A stretch of DNA of 64,000 nucleotides from positions 1-64,000 of IMG/VR virus record IMGVR_UViG_3300037141_000314, one strand, 5' to 3'. Both the position numbers and the translations under genes were made by a program. Of this stretch, positions 49,109 through 55,897 are shown piece after piece (position 1 is the first letter of the stretch; each line of letters begins with the position of its first letter). The stretch comes from a virus. Below the pieces are notes generated by a model. The model made no database searches. It worked only from the letters and a program-made list of their open reading frames with translations, and had not been told where the DNA came from.

Positions 49109-49693
49109 TTACTTTTGCGCGAGGTTCAGTGCAGCCGCGATTTCGTCGACAACGATAAGGATGCTTTGGTCCAGCGCCAGAATCTGCGCTTCGATAGCAT
49201 TGGGCGCTGCAACGGAAGTGGGAGCGGTCACAACCGGAGGAGGCGCAGGCAGCACGACAAGCGGCAGCTGGCCGAATATAGACATCGGGTTGACCGTCAC
49301 TGTGGCACCGAGCGCGGTAATCGCGGCGACGTTGACTGGAGTGGGGTACGGCGTCGAGTTCACCGGCGTTTGCGCGAGCGTGGCGGCCTGAACCGCGGCG
49401 GCTGTATAGACGTTCGGGGTTGCGAGCTGGCCCTTCGTCATGACGAAGGTATGCAGGCTGGCGTCCAGATCGTAATACTGATAAATGAAGTCGTCGGTCG
49501 CCTTGTCGGTTGCGCCCAGCGCGCGCGTGAAATTCTGGGCGGGTTTCGTGACGTCGACAGTCGGGCTCGACGTGAGAACCGGAAACTGAAAATACGCAGC
49601 GATGGTGGCTGGCTTAGCCGGTGTAACCGTTTGCGCGAAGGCCGAAATGGCGAAAAGCGCCAATGCGAGAAGGCGTTTCATTTGTTTGGTCAT
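49109..49693 (-). CDS. Secreted-type hypothetical protein
   Basis: 194 residues. MKRLLALALFAISAFAQTVT is a Sec signal peptide (start at 49693, ATGA overlap, or the Met four codons later). The mature part has FQFPVLTSSPTVDVTKPAQN and a helical C-terminus (AIEAQILALDQSILIVVDEI). Unknown; in the operon between LuxR-like and lysis genes. Confidence 0.65.
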   Translation of the reverse strand: MTKQMKRLLALALFAISAFAQTVTPAKPATIAAYFQFPVLTSSPTVDVTKPAQNFTRALGATDKATDDFIYQYYDLDASLHTFVMTKGQLATPNVYTAAAVQAATLAQTPVNSTPYPTPVNVAAITALGATVTVNPMSIFGQLPLVVLPAPPPVVTAPTSVAAPNAIEAQILALDQSILIVVDEIAAALNLAQK

Positions 49694-49869
49694 AAATTTT
49701 TGCGATCACTTACGGACTCGCGGAGCGCAAGCGCTACGACGCTAACCGTCCGCCATGTGTCTCTCATCTCAGGCGGCAGGTTTTCCCACGATGGGTAGAC
49801 ATTTTGCTCGCCCAGCCGCGCTCTCAGCCACGCGCGGAAGAGCTGCTCAGCGTACGCGTCGCTGGTCAC
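49690..49869 (-). CDS. Small hypothetical protein (GTG start)
   Basis: 59 residues from the GTG at 49869, which overlaps the upstream stop as GTGA: TSDAYAEQLFRAWLRARLGE, then PSWENLPPEMRDTWRTV. Helical; a known-looking phage family without function. Confidence 0.6.
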   Translation of the reverse strand: MTSDAYAEQLFRAWLRARLGEQNVYPSWENLPPEMRDTWRTVSVVALALRESVSDRKNL

Positions 49870-50168
49870 GCAGCCGCGGCCATTGCGCGCGAAGTCTCTA
49901 TTTCCCGCAAAGACGCAAAGGTCCGCAAAGCCGGATCCGGCAATGGCTCGGGTTTCTTTGCATCTGCCTTTGCGCCTTGGCGTGAAACCGTGCGCGGGCG
50001 GTAGTTTTCGATGCGCCAGGGGCATTCAATCTGCAGGCGCAGCCATTCGTTAACCTGGCGCAAATCGCGCGCCTCGCGGCAGAGCGCCTCGCGCTGCTCG
50101 TATTCGCGGGCGGCGATCGCCGGGCGGTCGGCATCGTCATGAGGGCCGTCGCTATATTGCCGTGTCAT
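49866..50168 (-). CDS. Hypothetical protein whose C-terminus is made of a dispersed repeat
   Basis: 100 residues. The first 60 (REYEQREALCREARDLRQVN, WLRLQIECPWRIEN) look native; the last 40 (SRQGAKADAKKPEPLPDPAL onward) are encoded by repeat copy C. The repeat kept the frame open and the GTGA coupling to the next gene. Confidence 0.6.
   Translation of the reverse strand: MTRQYSDGPHDDADRPAIAAREYEQREALCREARDLRQVNEWLRLQIECPWRIENYRPRTVSRQGAKADAKKPEPLPDPALRTFASLREIETSRAMAAAA
49901..49988. repeat. Dispersed palindromic repeat, copy C
   Basis: Left arm TTTCCCGCAAAGACGCAAAG, right arm CTTTGCATCTGCCTTTGCGC then TTGGCGTGAAACC; about 88 bp, related to copies A and B. It lies inside a coding sequence. 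Confidence 0.75.
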
Positions 50169-50415
50169 TCGTTGCCCGCAGCCGTTCGATCTCGCTCGCC
50201 ATCGTCGTCACCAGAATCGAGAGCCGTTCGATTTCGCTCGCCATCAGATCGATGCGGTTGTGGATTCCGAGCTTTGCGTAGAGCTTCTGCGCATAAATCT
50301 TGACCGTGCCGTGCGTGAGACCCATCTGGGCGGCGATCTCTTTGCCGATCAGCCGCGTAAACAGCAGCGCCCGCAATTCCACGTGCCAGGGGATGGCGCG
50401 CCGGGGATATCTCAT
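50152..50415 (-). CDS. LuxR-type HTH protein
   Basis: 87 residues. LRALLFTRLIGKEIAAQMGL then THGTVKIYAQKLYAKLGIHN is a GerE/LuxR-type helix-turn-helix; no receiver domain is present. The tail contains MASEIERL twice, a short duplicated coil. ATGA overlap fixes the start. Stand-alone small regulators like this could tune late or host genes. Confidence 0.75.
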   Translation of the reverse strand: MRYPRRAIPWHVELRALLFTRLIGKEIAAQMGLTHGTVKIYAQKLYAKLGIHNRIDLMASEIERLSILVTTMASEIERLRATNDTAI

Positions 50416-50681
50416 TTCGCGGTCGCCCTCACGTCGCTTGCGTACATCGCGTTCGGTCCGACAGGCAGATCTGCGACCCGAACCTGCGGCGCCAACTTTA
50501 GAGCCTCCAGCGCCGCACATTTCCAGGCGCCGCGCACGCCCGGCGACGAGTCTTCGAACGCCAGCGGTTCGAAAAACGGCCCGAAGCGCGAGGCGATGAA
50601 CGCGGTGTAGAGAAATTCCGTGAAGTCGAAAAGCGAGAGGCCTTCGGGCTTCGGAACGGGAATCGGAACGGGAACGGTCAA
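50412..50681 (-). CDS. Hypothetical protein
   Basis: 89 residues: a Pro/Val start (MTVPVPIPVPKPEGL) and a helical middle (FTEFLYTAFIASRFGPFFEP). ATGA overlaps on both sides. No family recognised. Confidence 0.6.
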   Translation of the reverse strand: MTVPVPIPVPKPEGLSLFDFTEFLYTAFIASRFGPFFEPLAFEDSSPGVRGAWKCAALEALKLAPQVRVADLPVGPNAMYASDVRATAK

Positions 50682-51115
50682 GAGCCCACCTGCTCGATGG
50701 TGCCTTCCCAGATGAACTCGCTAAGCGGTCGATGTGTCCCGCAAGAGCAGCAAAATGTCCCGCCGTAGAACTGCGGATCTCTCGCATATGTCTCAGCGAT
50801 CGCGCGATTCATACTGGTGCGCGTGAGGCAGCCTCCGGGAAACGGCTTCACGCCACCGCGAATCGGATATTCAAAGCGGCTGTAGTCAGCCTCCCTGTAA
50901 CGACTATCCATCCCGGAATTGTCATCAACGAGTGGTGGCGCGCCGACATGGATGTACGCCATGCGTACGGGTCGCACGAAGCCTTTCGCGCGCTCTTCTG
51001 CCGTCAGAACGACATATCCCTTTTGCTGGCCGGTCGCGGGGTTGATCTCGCGATGATCCTCTGTGACGGGCGAACCGTCCGTAAGAACGCGCGCGCTTCG
51101 ATCTACTTCGTTCAT
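50678..51115 (-). CDS. Conserved-looking phage hypothetical protein
   Basis: 145 residues. The C-terminal GGCLTRTSMNRAIAETYARD, then FCCSCGTHRPLSEFIWEGT, is a pattern seen in many phages, with a CxC..H zinc-binding look; the N-terminus has TAEERAKGFVRPVRMAYIHV. ATGA overlap with the NusG-like gene. Confidence 0.75.
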   Translation of the reverse strand: MNEVDRSARVLTDGSPVTEDHREINPATGQQKGYVVLTAEERAKGFVRPVRMAYIHVGAPPLVDDNSGMDSRYREADYSRFEYPIRGGVKPFPGGCLTRTSMNRAIAETYARDPQFYGGTFCCSCGTHRPLSEFIWEGTIEQVGS

Positions 51116-51645
51116 GATTTCTTCGCCTTCGGCGCGTCGGCTTTTTTCGCGACGCAGTCTGCGCTTTCGATCTCAACAGGCGTGTCCCTGCCGAAGATCG
51201 GAAGCAATAGCGTGAGAAGCGTGCCGCCTTTGATTCGACTGATCACGGCGGAGCGTCCCGCGAAGTTTCCCTTCGCCACCGTTACCGCCTGGCCCAGAAC
51301 ATATGTCTGCAGCGAGGGGGCAGCGGCGGCGGTTTCGATTACGAGGCGCAAGTCAGCGATCTCGGAATCAGGAATCGAAATAGGAATCTGGTCAGTACTC
51401 AAAATCGTTACAACGCCGCGCGTCCGGCGAATCAGCGGCGCGCTGAGTGGATCAAACCGCGCAAAGATGTATCCCGGGAACAGGGGCCTTGTCGTGACTT
51501 TTTCGCGATCCGACCACTTCACTCGCTCGTCCCACGTCGGCAGAAATTCCTCGACGCCTTCGCCGCGGAGCTGGTCGCGAACGGAAAACTCGAAACGTGA
51601 TCTGGTGACCACACAAAACCAAGCCGGTACCGGTACGGTCAGCAT
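51112..51645 (-). CDS. NusG/RfaH-type transcription antiterminator
   Basis: 177 residues. NGN domain (about 8-105): WFCVVTRSRFEFSVRDQLRG, then LPTWDERVKW and TRPLFPGYIFARFDP. KOW domain (about 117-165): VLGQAVTVAKGNFAGRSAVI. This is the layout of specialised NusG paralogues (RfaH/UpxY/LoaP-like) that ride RNA polymerase and suppress pausing or termination. It is the first gene of the late leftward cluster, coupled by ATGA to the next. The upstream control region appears split by the GIY-YIG insert. Confidence 0.9.
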   Translation of the reverse strand: MLTVPVPAWFCVVTRSRFEFSVRDQLRGEGVEEFLPTWDERVKWSDREKVTTRPLFPGYIFARFDPLSAPLIRRTRGVVTILSTDQIPISIPDSEIADLRLVIETAAAAPSLQTYVLGQAVTVAKGNFAGRSAVISRIKGGTLLTLLLPIFGRDTPVEIESADCVAKKADAPKAKKS

Positions 51646-51692
51646 GCGTTTGAACCTAGTAAATACAGGGGTTTTAGCGCAAACTGGTAAGT

Positions 51693-52544
51693 ATGAAGTG
51701 GGTTATCTATACCCTGAAAAACCCGCGCACAAGTGAGGTCCGGTATGTCGGCTGGACTGTACGAGTTCCAGGCAAACGATTGCGTCATCACATCAACGAA
51801 TCGCTCAAGCTTCAGCAAACTCACAAGCAGCGCTGGATTATGTCGCTTTTGAGCATCGGATTGGAACCTGTCATCGACGTAATCGAATCCGGCTCGGGCC
51901 CGGGCTGGCAAGACGCTGAGATTCGCTGGATCGCGTTCTATCGGGCCACTGGATCGTGTCTCACGAACGCCACTGACGGCGGAGACGGACTTCTGGGATG
52001 CCGCGCGTCTGAGGAGCGCAAATCTCGCATTAGAGCGTTCTGGGCAGCTCTTACCCCGGAAGAACGTAAGGCCCGCGCGAAACACGCGCGCGATGAAAGG
52101 ACGGTGGATTCGTTCGCCGCTATAAGTCGCGCAACAAGCGCGTCTATGGCGCTTATGACTCCCGAACAGCGCAGCGCAAACGGGAAAAAAGGATCCGATG
52201 CCATCCCCTTGGAGAAACGCAGCCAGGCTATGGCTGCCCTGATGGCATCTTTTTCCCCCGAACAAAGAACTGAGAATGCGAGAAAAGCAGGCAAGACATC
52301 GCAGGCGAACCATTCCGCCGAGGAACGTCGCGCGCGTATGGCCCACGCCTACGCGAGTCGATCCCGCGAGGAATGCACTGCAACCGCGCTGCGGAATGCA
52401 GCTCAGATGAACGCCGGGCTCACCTACACCCAGAGAAGCGCGGCTCGCAAAAAAGGCTGGGCGGACACGACTCCTGAGGAGCGCAGCGCAATTATTAAAA
52501 GAGGCCACATAACCCGCGCGGCCAATAAGGCAGCGCAAAAGTGA
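51693..52544 (+). CDS. GIY-YIG homing endonuclease with NUMOD3-like repeats
   Basis: 283 residues. WVIYTLKNPRTSEVRYVGWT is the GIY-YIG start (VIY...YVG), followed by RVPGKRLRHHINES (Arg/His) and a Glu-bearing GWQDAEIRWIAFYRATG. From about residue 110 on there are repeated TPEER(K/S)A-type helices (LTPEERKARAKHARDE, MTPEQRSANGKKG, FSPEQRTENARKAGK) like NUMOD3 DNA-binding repeats. Opposite in strand to its neighbours and lying between promoter P1 and the NusG-like gene: a selfish insertion. Confidence 0.9.
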   Translation: MKWVIYTLKNPRTSEVRYVGWTVRVPGKRLRHHINESLKLQQTHKQRWIMSLLSIGLEPVIDVIESGSGPGWQDAEIRWIAFYRATGSCLTNATDGGDGLLGCRASEERKSRIRAFWAALTPEERKARAKHARDERTVDSFAAISRATSASMALMTPEQRSANGKKGSDAIPLEKRSQAMAALMASFSPEQRTENARKAGKTSQANHSAEERRARMAHAYASRSREECTATALRNAAQMNAGLTYTQRSAARKKGWADTTPEERSAIIKRGHITRAANKAAQK

Positions 52545-52603
52545 TGCCGCTACGCGTGGCTGCCTGGCGGCAGCCGTCTCCTGCGGGGGGCAGGCCTCGG
52601 ACG

Positions 52604-52669
52604 TCAGATGCACAAAGTGCCTTCCAGTCCCAGGCGCAGAGCGCATTTGGAAACTTTACTTAGCGGCAA
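52604..52669 (-). pseudogene. 21-codon leaderless reading frame after promoter P1, probably a truncated gene start
   Basis: A TTG lies exactly 6 nt after the GCCGATAA of P1, as in the other three sites, and opens 21 codons (PLSKVSKCALRLGL...) before a stop. The GIY-YIG gene follows, so this is probably the stub of the gene formerly read from P1. Confidence 0.4.
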
Positions 52670-52675
52670 ACTACC

Positions 52676-52706
52676 TTATCGGCGCGCGCCGGGAAATCGT
52701 GCAAAC
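52676..52706 (-). promoter_or_regulatory. Phage sigma-28-like promoter P1
   Basis: Minus strand: GTTTGCACG (52706-52698), 14-nt spacer, GCCGATAA (52683-52676). Reads toward the NusG-like gene and late cluster, from which it is separated by the GIY-YIG insertion. Confidence 0.75.
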
Positions 52707-52716
52707 CGCGCTTCGG

Positions 52717-53058
52717 CTACCCGCGCGGAGTCCGGTCCATCGAATTCCTGATTTCTCTGATGTCCTGCCGAATTTCGTCCAAACGCTGAGAAAGGGCGAG
52801 GAAATCGCCGCGCGTGACCATATTGCTTTCAACGGCAGCAACGCGGCGGTCAATCTCGTCGGCCTTAGTCGCGAGCGATACCGCAGCCCGCGCGTTAACC
52901 GTGCTCTCCGTTTCGAGGAGCGCCACACGGTGTTCCATCGCCTCCACCTTAGTGATCGTGGCGGAGCCGGACCGCGTGGCGCCGAACAGCGCGCCCAGCG
53001 CCATGCCGGCCATCGAAAGAATGGCAGCGAACAGCGGGGATGAAAAGAACGGTTCCAA
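52717..53058 (-). CDS. Membrane-anchored coiled-coil protein (leaderless TTG start)
   Basis: 113 residues. An N-terminal transmembrane helix (FAAILSMAGMALGALFGA) must begin near the TTG at 53058, so no later start is possible. A long coiled coil follows (EAMEHRVALLETESTVNARA, DEIDRRVAAVESNMV). This resembles phage holin-like or lysis accessory proteins. Its TTG lies 6 nt after the -10 of promoter P2. Confidence 0.7.
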   Translation of the reverse strand: MEPFFSSPLFAAILSMAGMALGALFGATRSGSATITKVEAMEHRVALLETESTVNARAAVSLATKADEIDRRVAAVESNMVTRGDFLALSQRLDEIRQDIREIRNSMDRTPRG

Positions 53059-53064
53059 TAGTGG

Positions 53065-53095
53065 TTATCGGCGCGCGGCGGGAAATCGTGCAAAT
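53065..53095 (-). promoter_or_regulatory. Phage sigma-28-like promoter P2
   Basis: Minus strand ATTTGCACG, 14-nt spacer, GCCGATAA; the spacer is nearly identical to P1. Start codon TTG of the membrane coiled-coil gene 6 nt downstream. Confidence 0.8.
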
Positions 53096-53131
53096 GGCGG
53101 AAACGGGGCGGGTTTATTTTCGCGGATTCGA

Positions 53132-53161
53132 TTGACAATAAACAGCAAACGGAGCTAAGCT
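53132..53161 (+). promoter_or_regulatory. Rightward housekeeping-type promoter TTGACA-18-TAAGCT
   Basis: Lies about 40 bp from the divergent late promoter P2 and 55 bases upstream of the ATG at 53216. Confidence 0.6.
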
Positions 53162-53215
53162 GAAGGAGTACTGAATTAGACCAGCCTGGCAACTCCGGGC
53201 GGAGAACAAAAAACG

Positions 53216-53392
53216 ATGTCAGACACGCAGATGATTATCCTGGTCGCCATGCCGCTCCTTGGCATCGCCAGCAACGTAGCACTTTTCCTTTACATAGCGA
53301 GCCGGGTCGACAAACTGGCGGATAAGGTCGGCACGCTTACCGACCGCGTTACGCGCCTCGAAGAGCACGGCCCGAAGCTGGTGACCGCGTAG
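53216..53392 (+). CDS. Small membrane coiled-coil protein
   Basis: 58 residues: MIILVAMPLLGIASNVALFL membrane helix followed by YIASRVDKLADKVGTLTDRV coil. Ribosome site GGCGGAG before the ATG. Short analogue of the protein on the other strand at 52717-53058. Confidence 0.65.
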   Translation: MSDTQMIILVAMPLLGIASNVALFLYIASRVDKLADKVGTLTDRVTRLEEHGPKLVTA

Positions 53393-53463
53393 GCAAAGGC
53401 AGGGCGCGGCCTTCGCGCCATTTTTTATTCGACCAGCGCGGCATTCCGCGCGGAGGAAAAACG

Positions 53464-53679
53464 ATGACAAATGAGATTGTGGTTTACGCTTACACGGCTA
53501 ACGGGCGTGAGATACGCGAAGTGGAAATCGGCGGGCGTACGCTCTACCGCGTCCAGCCGAAAAACGACAACTACTGGCTCTGGTGCCGTACTGCGCATGC
53601 CGCGCTCCAGGCCTTTTACGCGCCGGGACGGTTTCGTGCCGCGTCGGATCGACTTGCGGCGTGGGTGGCGAAGCAATGA
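53464..53679 (+). CDS. Small hypothetical early protein
   Basis: 71 residues: MTNEIVVYAYTANGREIREV, beta-rich, then WCRTAHAALQAFYAPGRFRA. Excellent ribosome site (GGAGGAAAAA). Unknown. Confidence 0.7.
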   Translation: MTNEIVVYAYTANGREIREVEIGGRTLYRVQPKNDNYWLWCRTAHAALQAFYAPGRFRAASDRLAAWVAKQ

Positions 53680-53747
53680 TGTATATTTTCCGGGGCCGTC
53701 CCCGGACCACATGGAAGCTATGTGCCGTTCTCTTTTGCGACGCGTAG
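53676..53747 (+). CDS. Possible 23-codon minigene
   Basis: ATGATG overlaps the preceding stop by 4 nt and opens 23 codons (MMYIFRGRPRTTWKL...). The frame contains a 7-bp GC-rich hairpin (53689-53706, TCCGGGG/CCCCGGA). Coupling is the only support. Confidence 0.3.
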   Translation: MMYIFRGRPRTTWKLCAVLFCDA

Positions 53748-53835
53748 TCATGCAGTTTTTCCCGACCTTACCGGATCGGGCCTCATGAAAGCTGTTTCAG
53801 TACTTGGCTGCTTAAGTCGCTATTTTGCAACACTT

Positions 53836-53859
53836 CCGGGGATCAGAGATGATCCCCGG
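53836..53859. promoter_or_regulatory. 9-bp hairpin just before a start codon
   Basis: CCGGGGATC and GATCCCCGG pair around a 6-nt loop, ending 14 bases before the ATG at 53874, which has no clear ribosome site. Could control translation or mark an attenuator; no T tract. Confidence 0.5.
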
Positions 53860-53873
53860 CCTCAAAAACTAAT

Positions 53874-54122
53874 ATGAAAATCACCGTTATCATAACGAAG
53901 GATAAGCAGCCGCGATCTTTCAGGTGGGGCATTCGCGCTGGCGTGAACCAACCGAATGAACTGGGATTGTCGCGCGCTGAAGCCAACCCCGGTAAAGCGC
54001 GACGGGCTGCGGAAAGACTCTTCGGACCGCTCGAATGGATCGACGCGTCCGAAGTCGCCGACGAAAGAAATTCCTACGTGATCGAGTGCGCCAGAGTGGA
54101 GGCCTATGCCGCAGCAGACTAA
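53874..54122 (+). CDS. Small hypothetical protein
   Basis: 82 residues: MKITVIITKDKQPRSFRWGI, then ARRAAERLFGPLEWIDASEV. Alpha/beta, unknown; overlaps the next gene by 17 nt. Confidence 0.65.
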   Translation: MKITVIITKDKQPRSFRWGIRAGVNQPNELGLSRAEANPGKARRAAERLFGPLEWIDASEVADERNSYVIECARVEAYAAAD

Positions 54123-54267
54123 ACCCCTATCCGCGATCCGCCGCGCCGCCGCCGCAAAACGGAAAACGTTTGGCGCCGGCAGCGGCCGTCCAGCGATCGC
54201 GGACCGCTGCCCGTGCGGATCGATGACGCGGGCGCGGGCGGAAAAACGCCGGCACGTGTGCGGGTGA
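54106..54267 (+). CDS. Small zinc-knuckle protein
   Basis: 53 residues; the C-terminus RCPCGSMTRARAEKRRHVCG (CxC...HxC) is a pattern seen in small phage proteins. Basic N-terminal half, probably nucleic-acid binding. Confidence 0.7.
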   Translation: MPQQTKPLSAIRRAAAAKRKTFGAGSGRPAIADRCPCGSMTRARAEKRRHVCG

Positions 54268-54299
54268 AACGTCGCGCGAAATCGGAGTAAACTAGGCGC

Positions 54300-54674
54300 A
54301 TGCACGGTCTAGCAAGCATCACCCTCCCCTCTGCCAACTCCCTCGTTCGCGGCGCGCTGACTAATCTCCAGAACACGTCGAACGAAGCGCTCCGCTCGAT
54401 CCCCGACAAGGCGGATCAGCTTATCTACTTTCAGGCCATACAGCAATGGGGCGCGGCGGGCTCGAAAGTGCCTGTCGGCATCACCCTCCCCATAGGCAAT
54501 CTCCCGGTCCGGGGCGCGCTGAATAACATTCAGACGACGTCGACGGAATCGCTTGTCACAATGACCGAGAAGACAGACCAGCTCGTTTACTTCCAGGCCA
54601 TCGAGCATTGGGGAGCGACGAACTGCAAATCGCTCAGCGCGCAGGGCGCGAAGACACACGGCGCGGCGGGCTAA
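54300..54674 (+). CDS. Protein built of two tandem copies of a 60-residue unit
   Basis: 124 residues. Copy 1 ITLPSANSLVRGALTNLQNT ... DQLIYFQAIQQWGA and copy 2 ITLPIGNLPVRGALNNIQTT ... DQLVYFQAIEHWGA align throughout about 60 residues. DNA of the copies has diverged, so selection has kept the protein. No known family; divides the two early segments, convergent with 54696-55058. Confidence 0.65.
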   Translation: MHGLASITLPSANSLVRGALTNLQNTSNEALRSIPDKADQLIYFQAIQQWGAAGSKVPVGITLPIGNLPVRGALNNIQTTSTESLVTMTEKTDQLVYFQAIEHWGATNCKSLSAQGAKTHGAAG

Positions 54675-54695
54675 AGCGCCGGCATCAGTGCGCGG

Positions 54696-55058
54696 TCAAA
54701 CTTGGCTAAATGCCAACCGGGGCAGGCGCGGCGTCGACCAACTCCACGAATTTACGGTGGACTGAGCTTCCCGCATCTTCACCTGGCGCTGAACCTCGGC
54801 GTCGACTTCTTCGGCTTCGCCGTTCGCAATCGCCTGTAGCCCGGCGATCAGCGCGCGGCGTTCGGCCATGCCGCCGAACTCGGCCGACGCGAATCGCGCC
54901 AGTAGCTTTTGGGCTACACGCAGGTTCAGCTTCAGGATGCCGGCCAGCGTCTTGGCGTCGACGACCACGGCGGGGCGGCCGGACGAACCAGACGTAAGGC
55001 GCTTCAGCGCCTCGATTCCGGCGGGAAGTCGTACAATCCATTCAGATTTGCGCGCCAC
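54696..55058 (-). CDS. Hypothetical protein, possible regulator
   Basis: 120 residues: SEWIVRLPAGIEALKRLTSG, then DAKTLAGILKLNLRVAQKLL, helices and a low-quality tail. Divergent from the 55.2-57.4 kb operon across the repeat-rich control region, the usual place for a repressor, but no clear HTH is seen. Confidence 0.6.
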   Translation of the reverse strand: MARKSEWIVRLPAGIEALKRLTSGSSGRPAVVVDAKTLAGILKLNLRVAQKLLARFASAEFGGMAERRALIAGLQAIANGEAEEVDAEVQRQVKMREAQSTVNSWSWSTPRLPRLAFSQV

Positions 55059-55082
55059 GCGGCAACCTCCCTTTATCCTCTA

Positions 55083-55103
55083 CGTTCGTTCGCGAAACGA
55101 ACG
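55083..55103. promoter_or_regulatory. Inverted repeat CGTTCGTT-5-AACGAACG
   Basis: Perfect 8-bp arms around CGCGA, between the divergent genes 54696-55058 and 55222; likely an operator. Confidence 0.6.
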
Positions 55104-55125
55104 AATCGACCGATTGTACCTTGGG

Positions 55126-55174
55126 TTGCAACACCTTGCAAGAGGTTGCAGATATAACTTGCAAGGCACTGCAA
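55126..55174. repeat. Array of five TTGCAA-type hexamers
   Basis: Hexamers start at 55126, 55136, 55146, 55159 and 55169 (TTGCAA, TTGCAA, TTGCAG, TTGCAA, CTGCAA), spacing 10, 10, 13, 10, i.e. mostly one helical turn. The fourth is also the -35 box of the promoter. Three more occur at 55902-55940 inside the HTH gene. Confidence 0.7.
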
Positions 55175-55187
55175 CCCTCGCTATACT
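55159..55187 (+). promoter_or_regulatory. Rightward early promoter TTGCAA-17-TATACT
   Basis: Good -10 and spacing; reads into the operon from 55222. The -35 belongs to the TTGCAA array, so the array protein would act at the promoter. Confidence 0.7.
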
Positions 55188-55221
55188 CGCAGTCGATAAC
55201 CTGCGCGGGATATCGCGGATC

Positions 55222-55347
55222 GTGAACTTCCTGCTTCACGAGGCGCCGATCAAATCGTGGGGATCCGAGGCAGCGGTTCAGGCCTGGATCAATGCCGCCG
55301 CGGAGCGCGAGCGGCTGCTCCGCGAAGCGCCGGCGGTGAACGTATGA
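55222..55347 (+). CDS. Small protein, first gene of the right early operon (GTG start)
   Basis: 41 residues: NFLLHEAPIKSWGSEAAVQA, then AAERERLLREAPAVNV. Its TGA overlaps the next ATG (ATGA). Short but well placed behind the promoter; start could be slightly different. Confidence 0.5.
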   Translation: MNFLLHEAPIKSWGSEAAVQAWINAAAERERLLREAPAVNV

Positions 55348-55574
55348 TCGCCGTGGCGGCAAAGACCGCAACCCCGGTCCACTTCGCGCCCGGCGATCGT
55401 GTGCGTATGTCCGCGACGAACAGCATCTGGAGCCGGCGAAGTGGAACGGTGGTTGCCCGGGTCGTGTCTAACGACACTCTACTTAGAGTGCGCTGGGACG
55501 GCACTAAGCATGAGCGCACGGTCGCGGAGGCGCGGCTGAAGAAAAGCTATCAGGAGGATCCATGCCGGAAGTGA
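55344..55574 (+). CDS. Small SH3-like protein
   Basis: 76 residues: VHFAPGDRVRMSATNSIWSR, GTVVARVVSNDTLLRVRWDG, a beta-barrel pattern like KOW/SH3 domains. Basic C-terminus. Nucleic-acid or protein binding inferred. Overlaps the next gene by 13 nt. Confidence 0.65.
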   Translation: MIAVAAKTATPVHFAPGDRVRMSATNSIWSRRSGTVVARVVSNDTLLRVRWDGTKHERTVAEARLKKSYQEDPCRK

Positions 55575-55897
55575 AGCACAAAATTGAAAAGCGCCCCGAA
55601 CCGAAGCGAGATCTATCGGGCGAGATCCGCTGCCGCGTCTGCGGATGCACCGAGACGTTCGCCTGCAATCCGCCGTGCGGCTGGACGCCAGGCGAAGAAG
55701 ACCTGTGCACGAACTGCGCCGCAACCGTTCAGGTTATGGCCGTGTGGAACGAAGGCGCGCGGCGCGCCAACGTGTCGGCTCTGTTGCGCGAATATCGCCG
55801 GGAAATAAATCTTCCACAGGCCGCTCGAAGCCCGGAATTGAACGGTCTGTTCCGCAGCGAAACGCGCGCGGGAGAAGGGAAGCATGCCCGAGCCTGA
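55562..55897 (+). CDS. Cys-rich zinc-binding-like protein
   Basis: 111 residues with IRCRVCGCTETFACNPPCGW and EEDLCTNCAAT; shares the CxxCGCT..AC..CxW..CxxC signature with 2181-2399. The second half is helical (AVWNEGARRANVSALLREYR). Overlaps the next gene by 14 nt. Confidence 0.7.
   Translation: MPEVKHKIEKRPEPKRDLSGEIRCRVCGCTETFACNPPCGWTPGEEDLCTNCAATVQVMAVWNEGARRANVSALLREYRREINLPQAARSPELNGLFRSETRAGEGKHARA

Noticed and set aside
51639-52646. 335-codon open frame antisense to the GIY-YIG gene
   Set aside because: The + strand has the catalytic motifs; the antisense frame is composition-driven. It would run from P1 toward the NusG-like gene, but its sequence does not resemble a protein.
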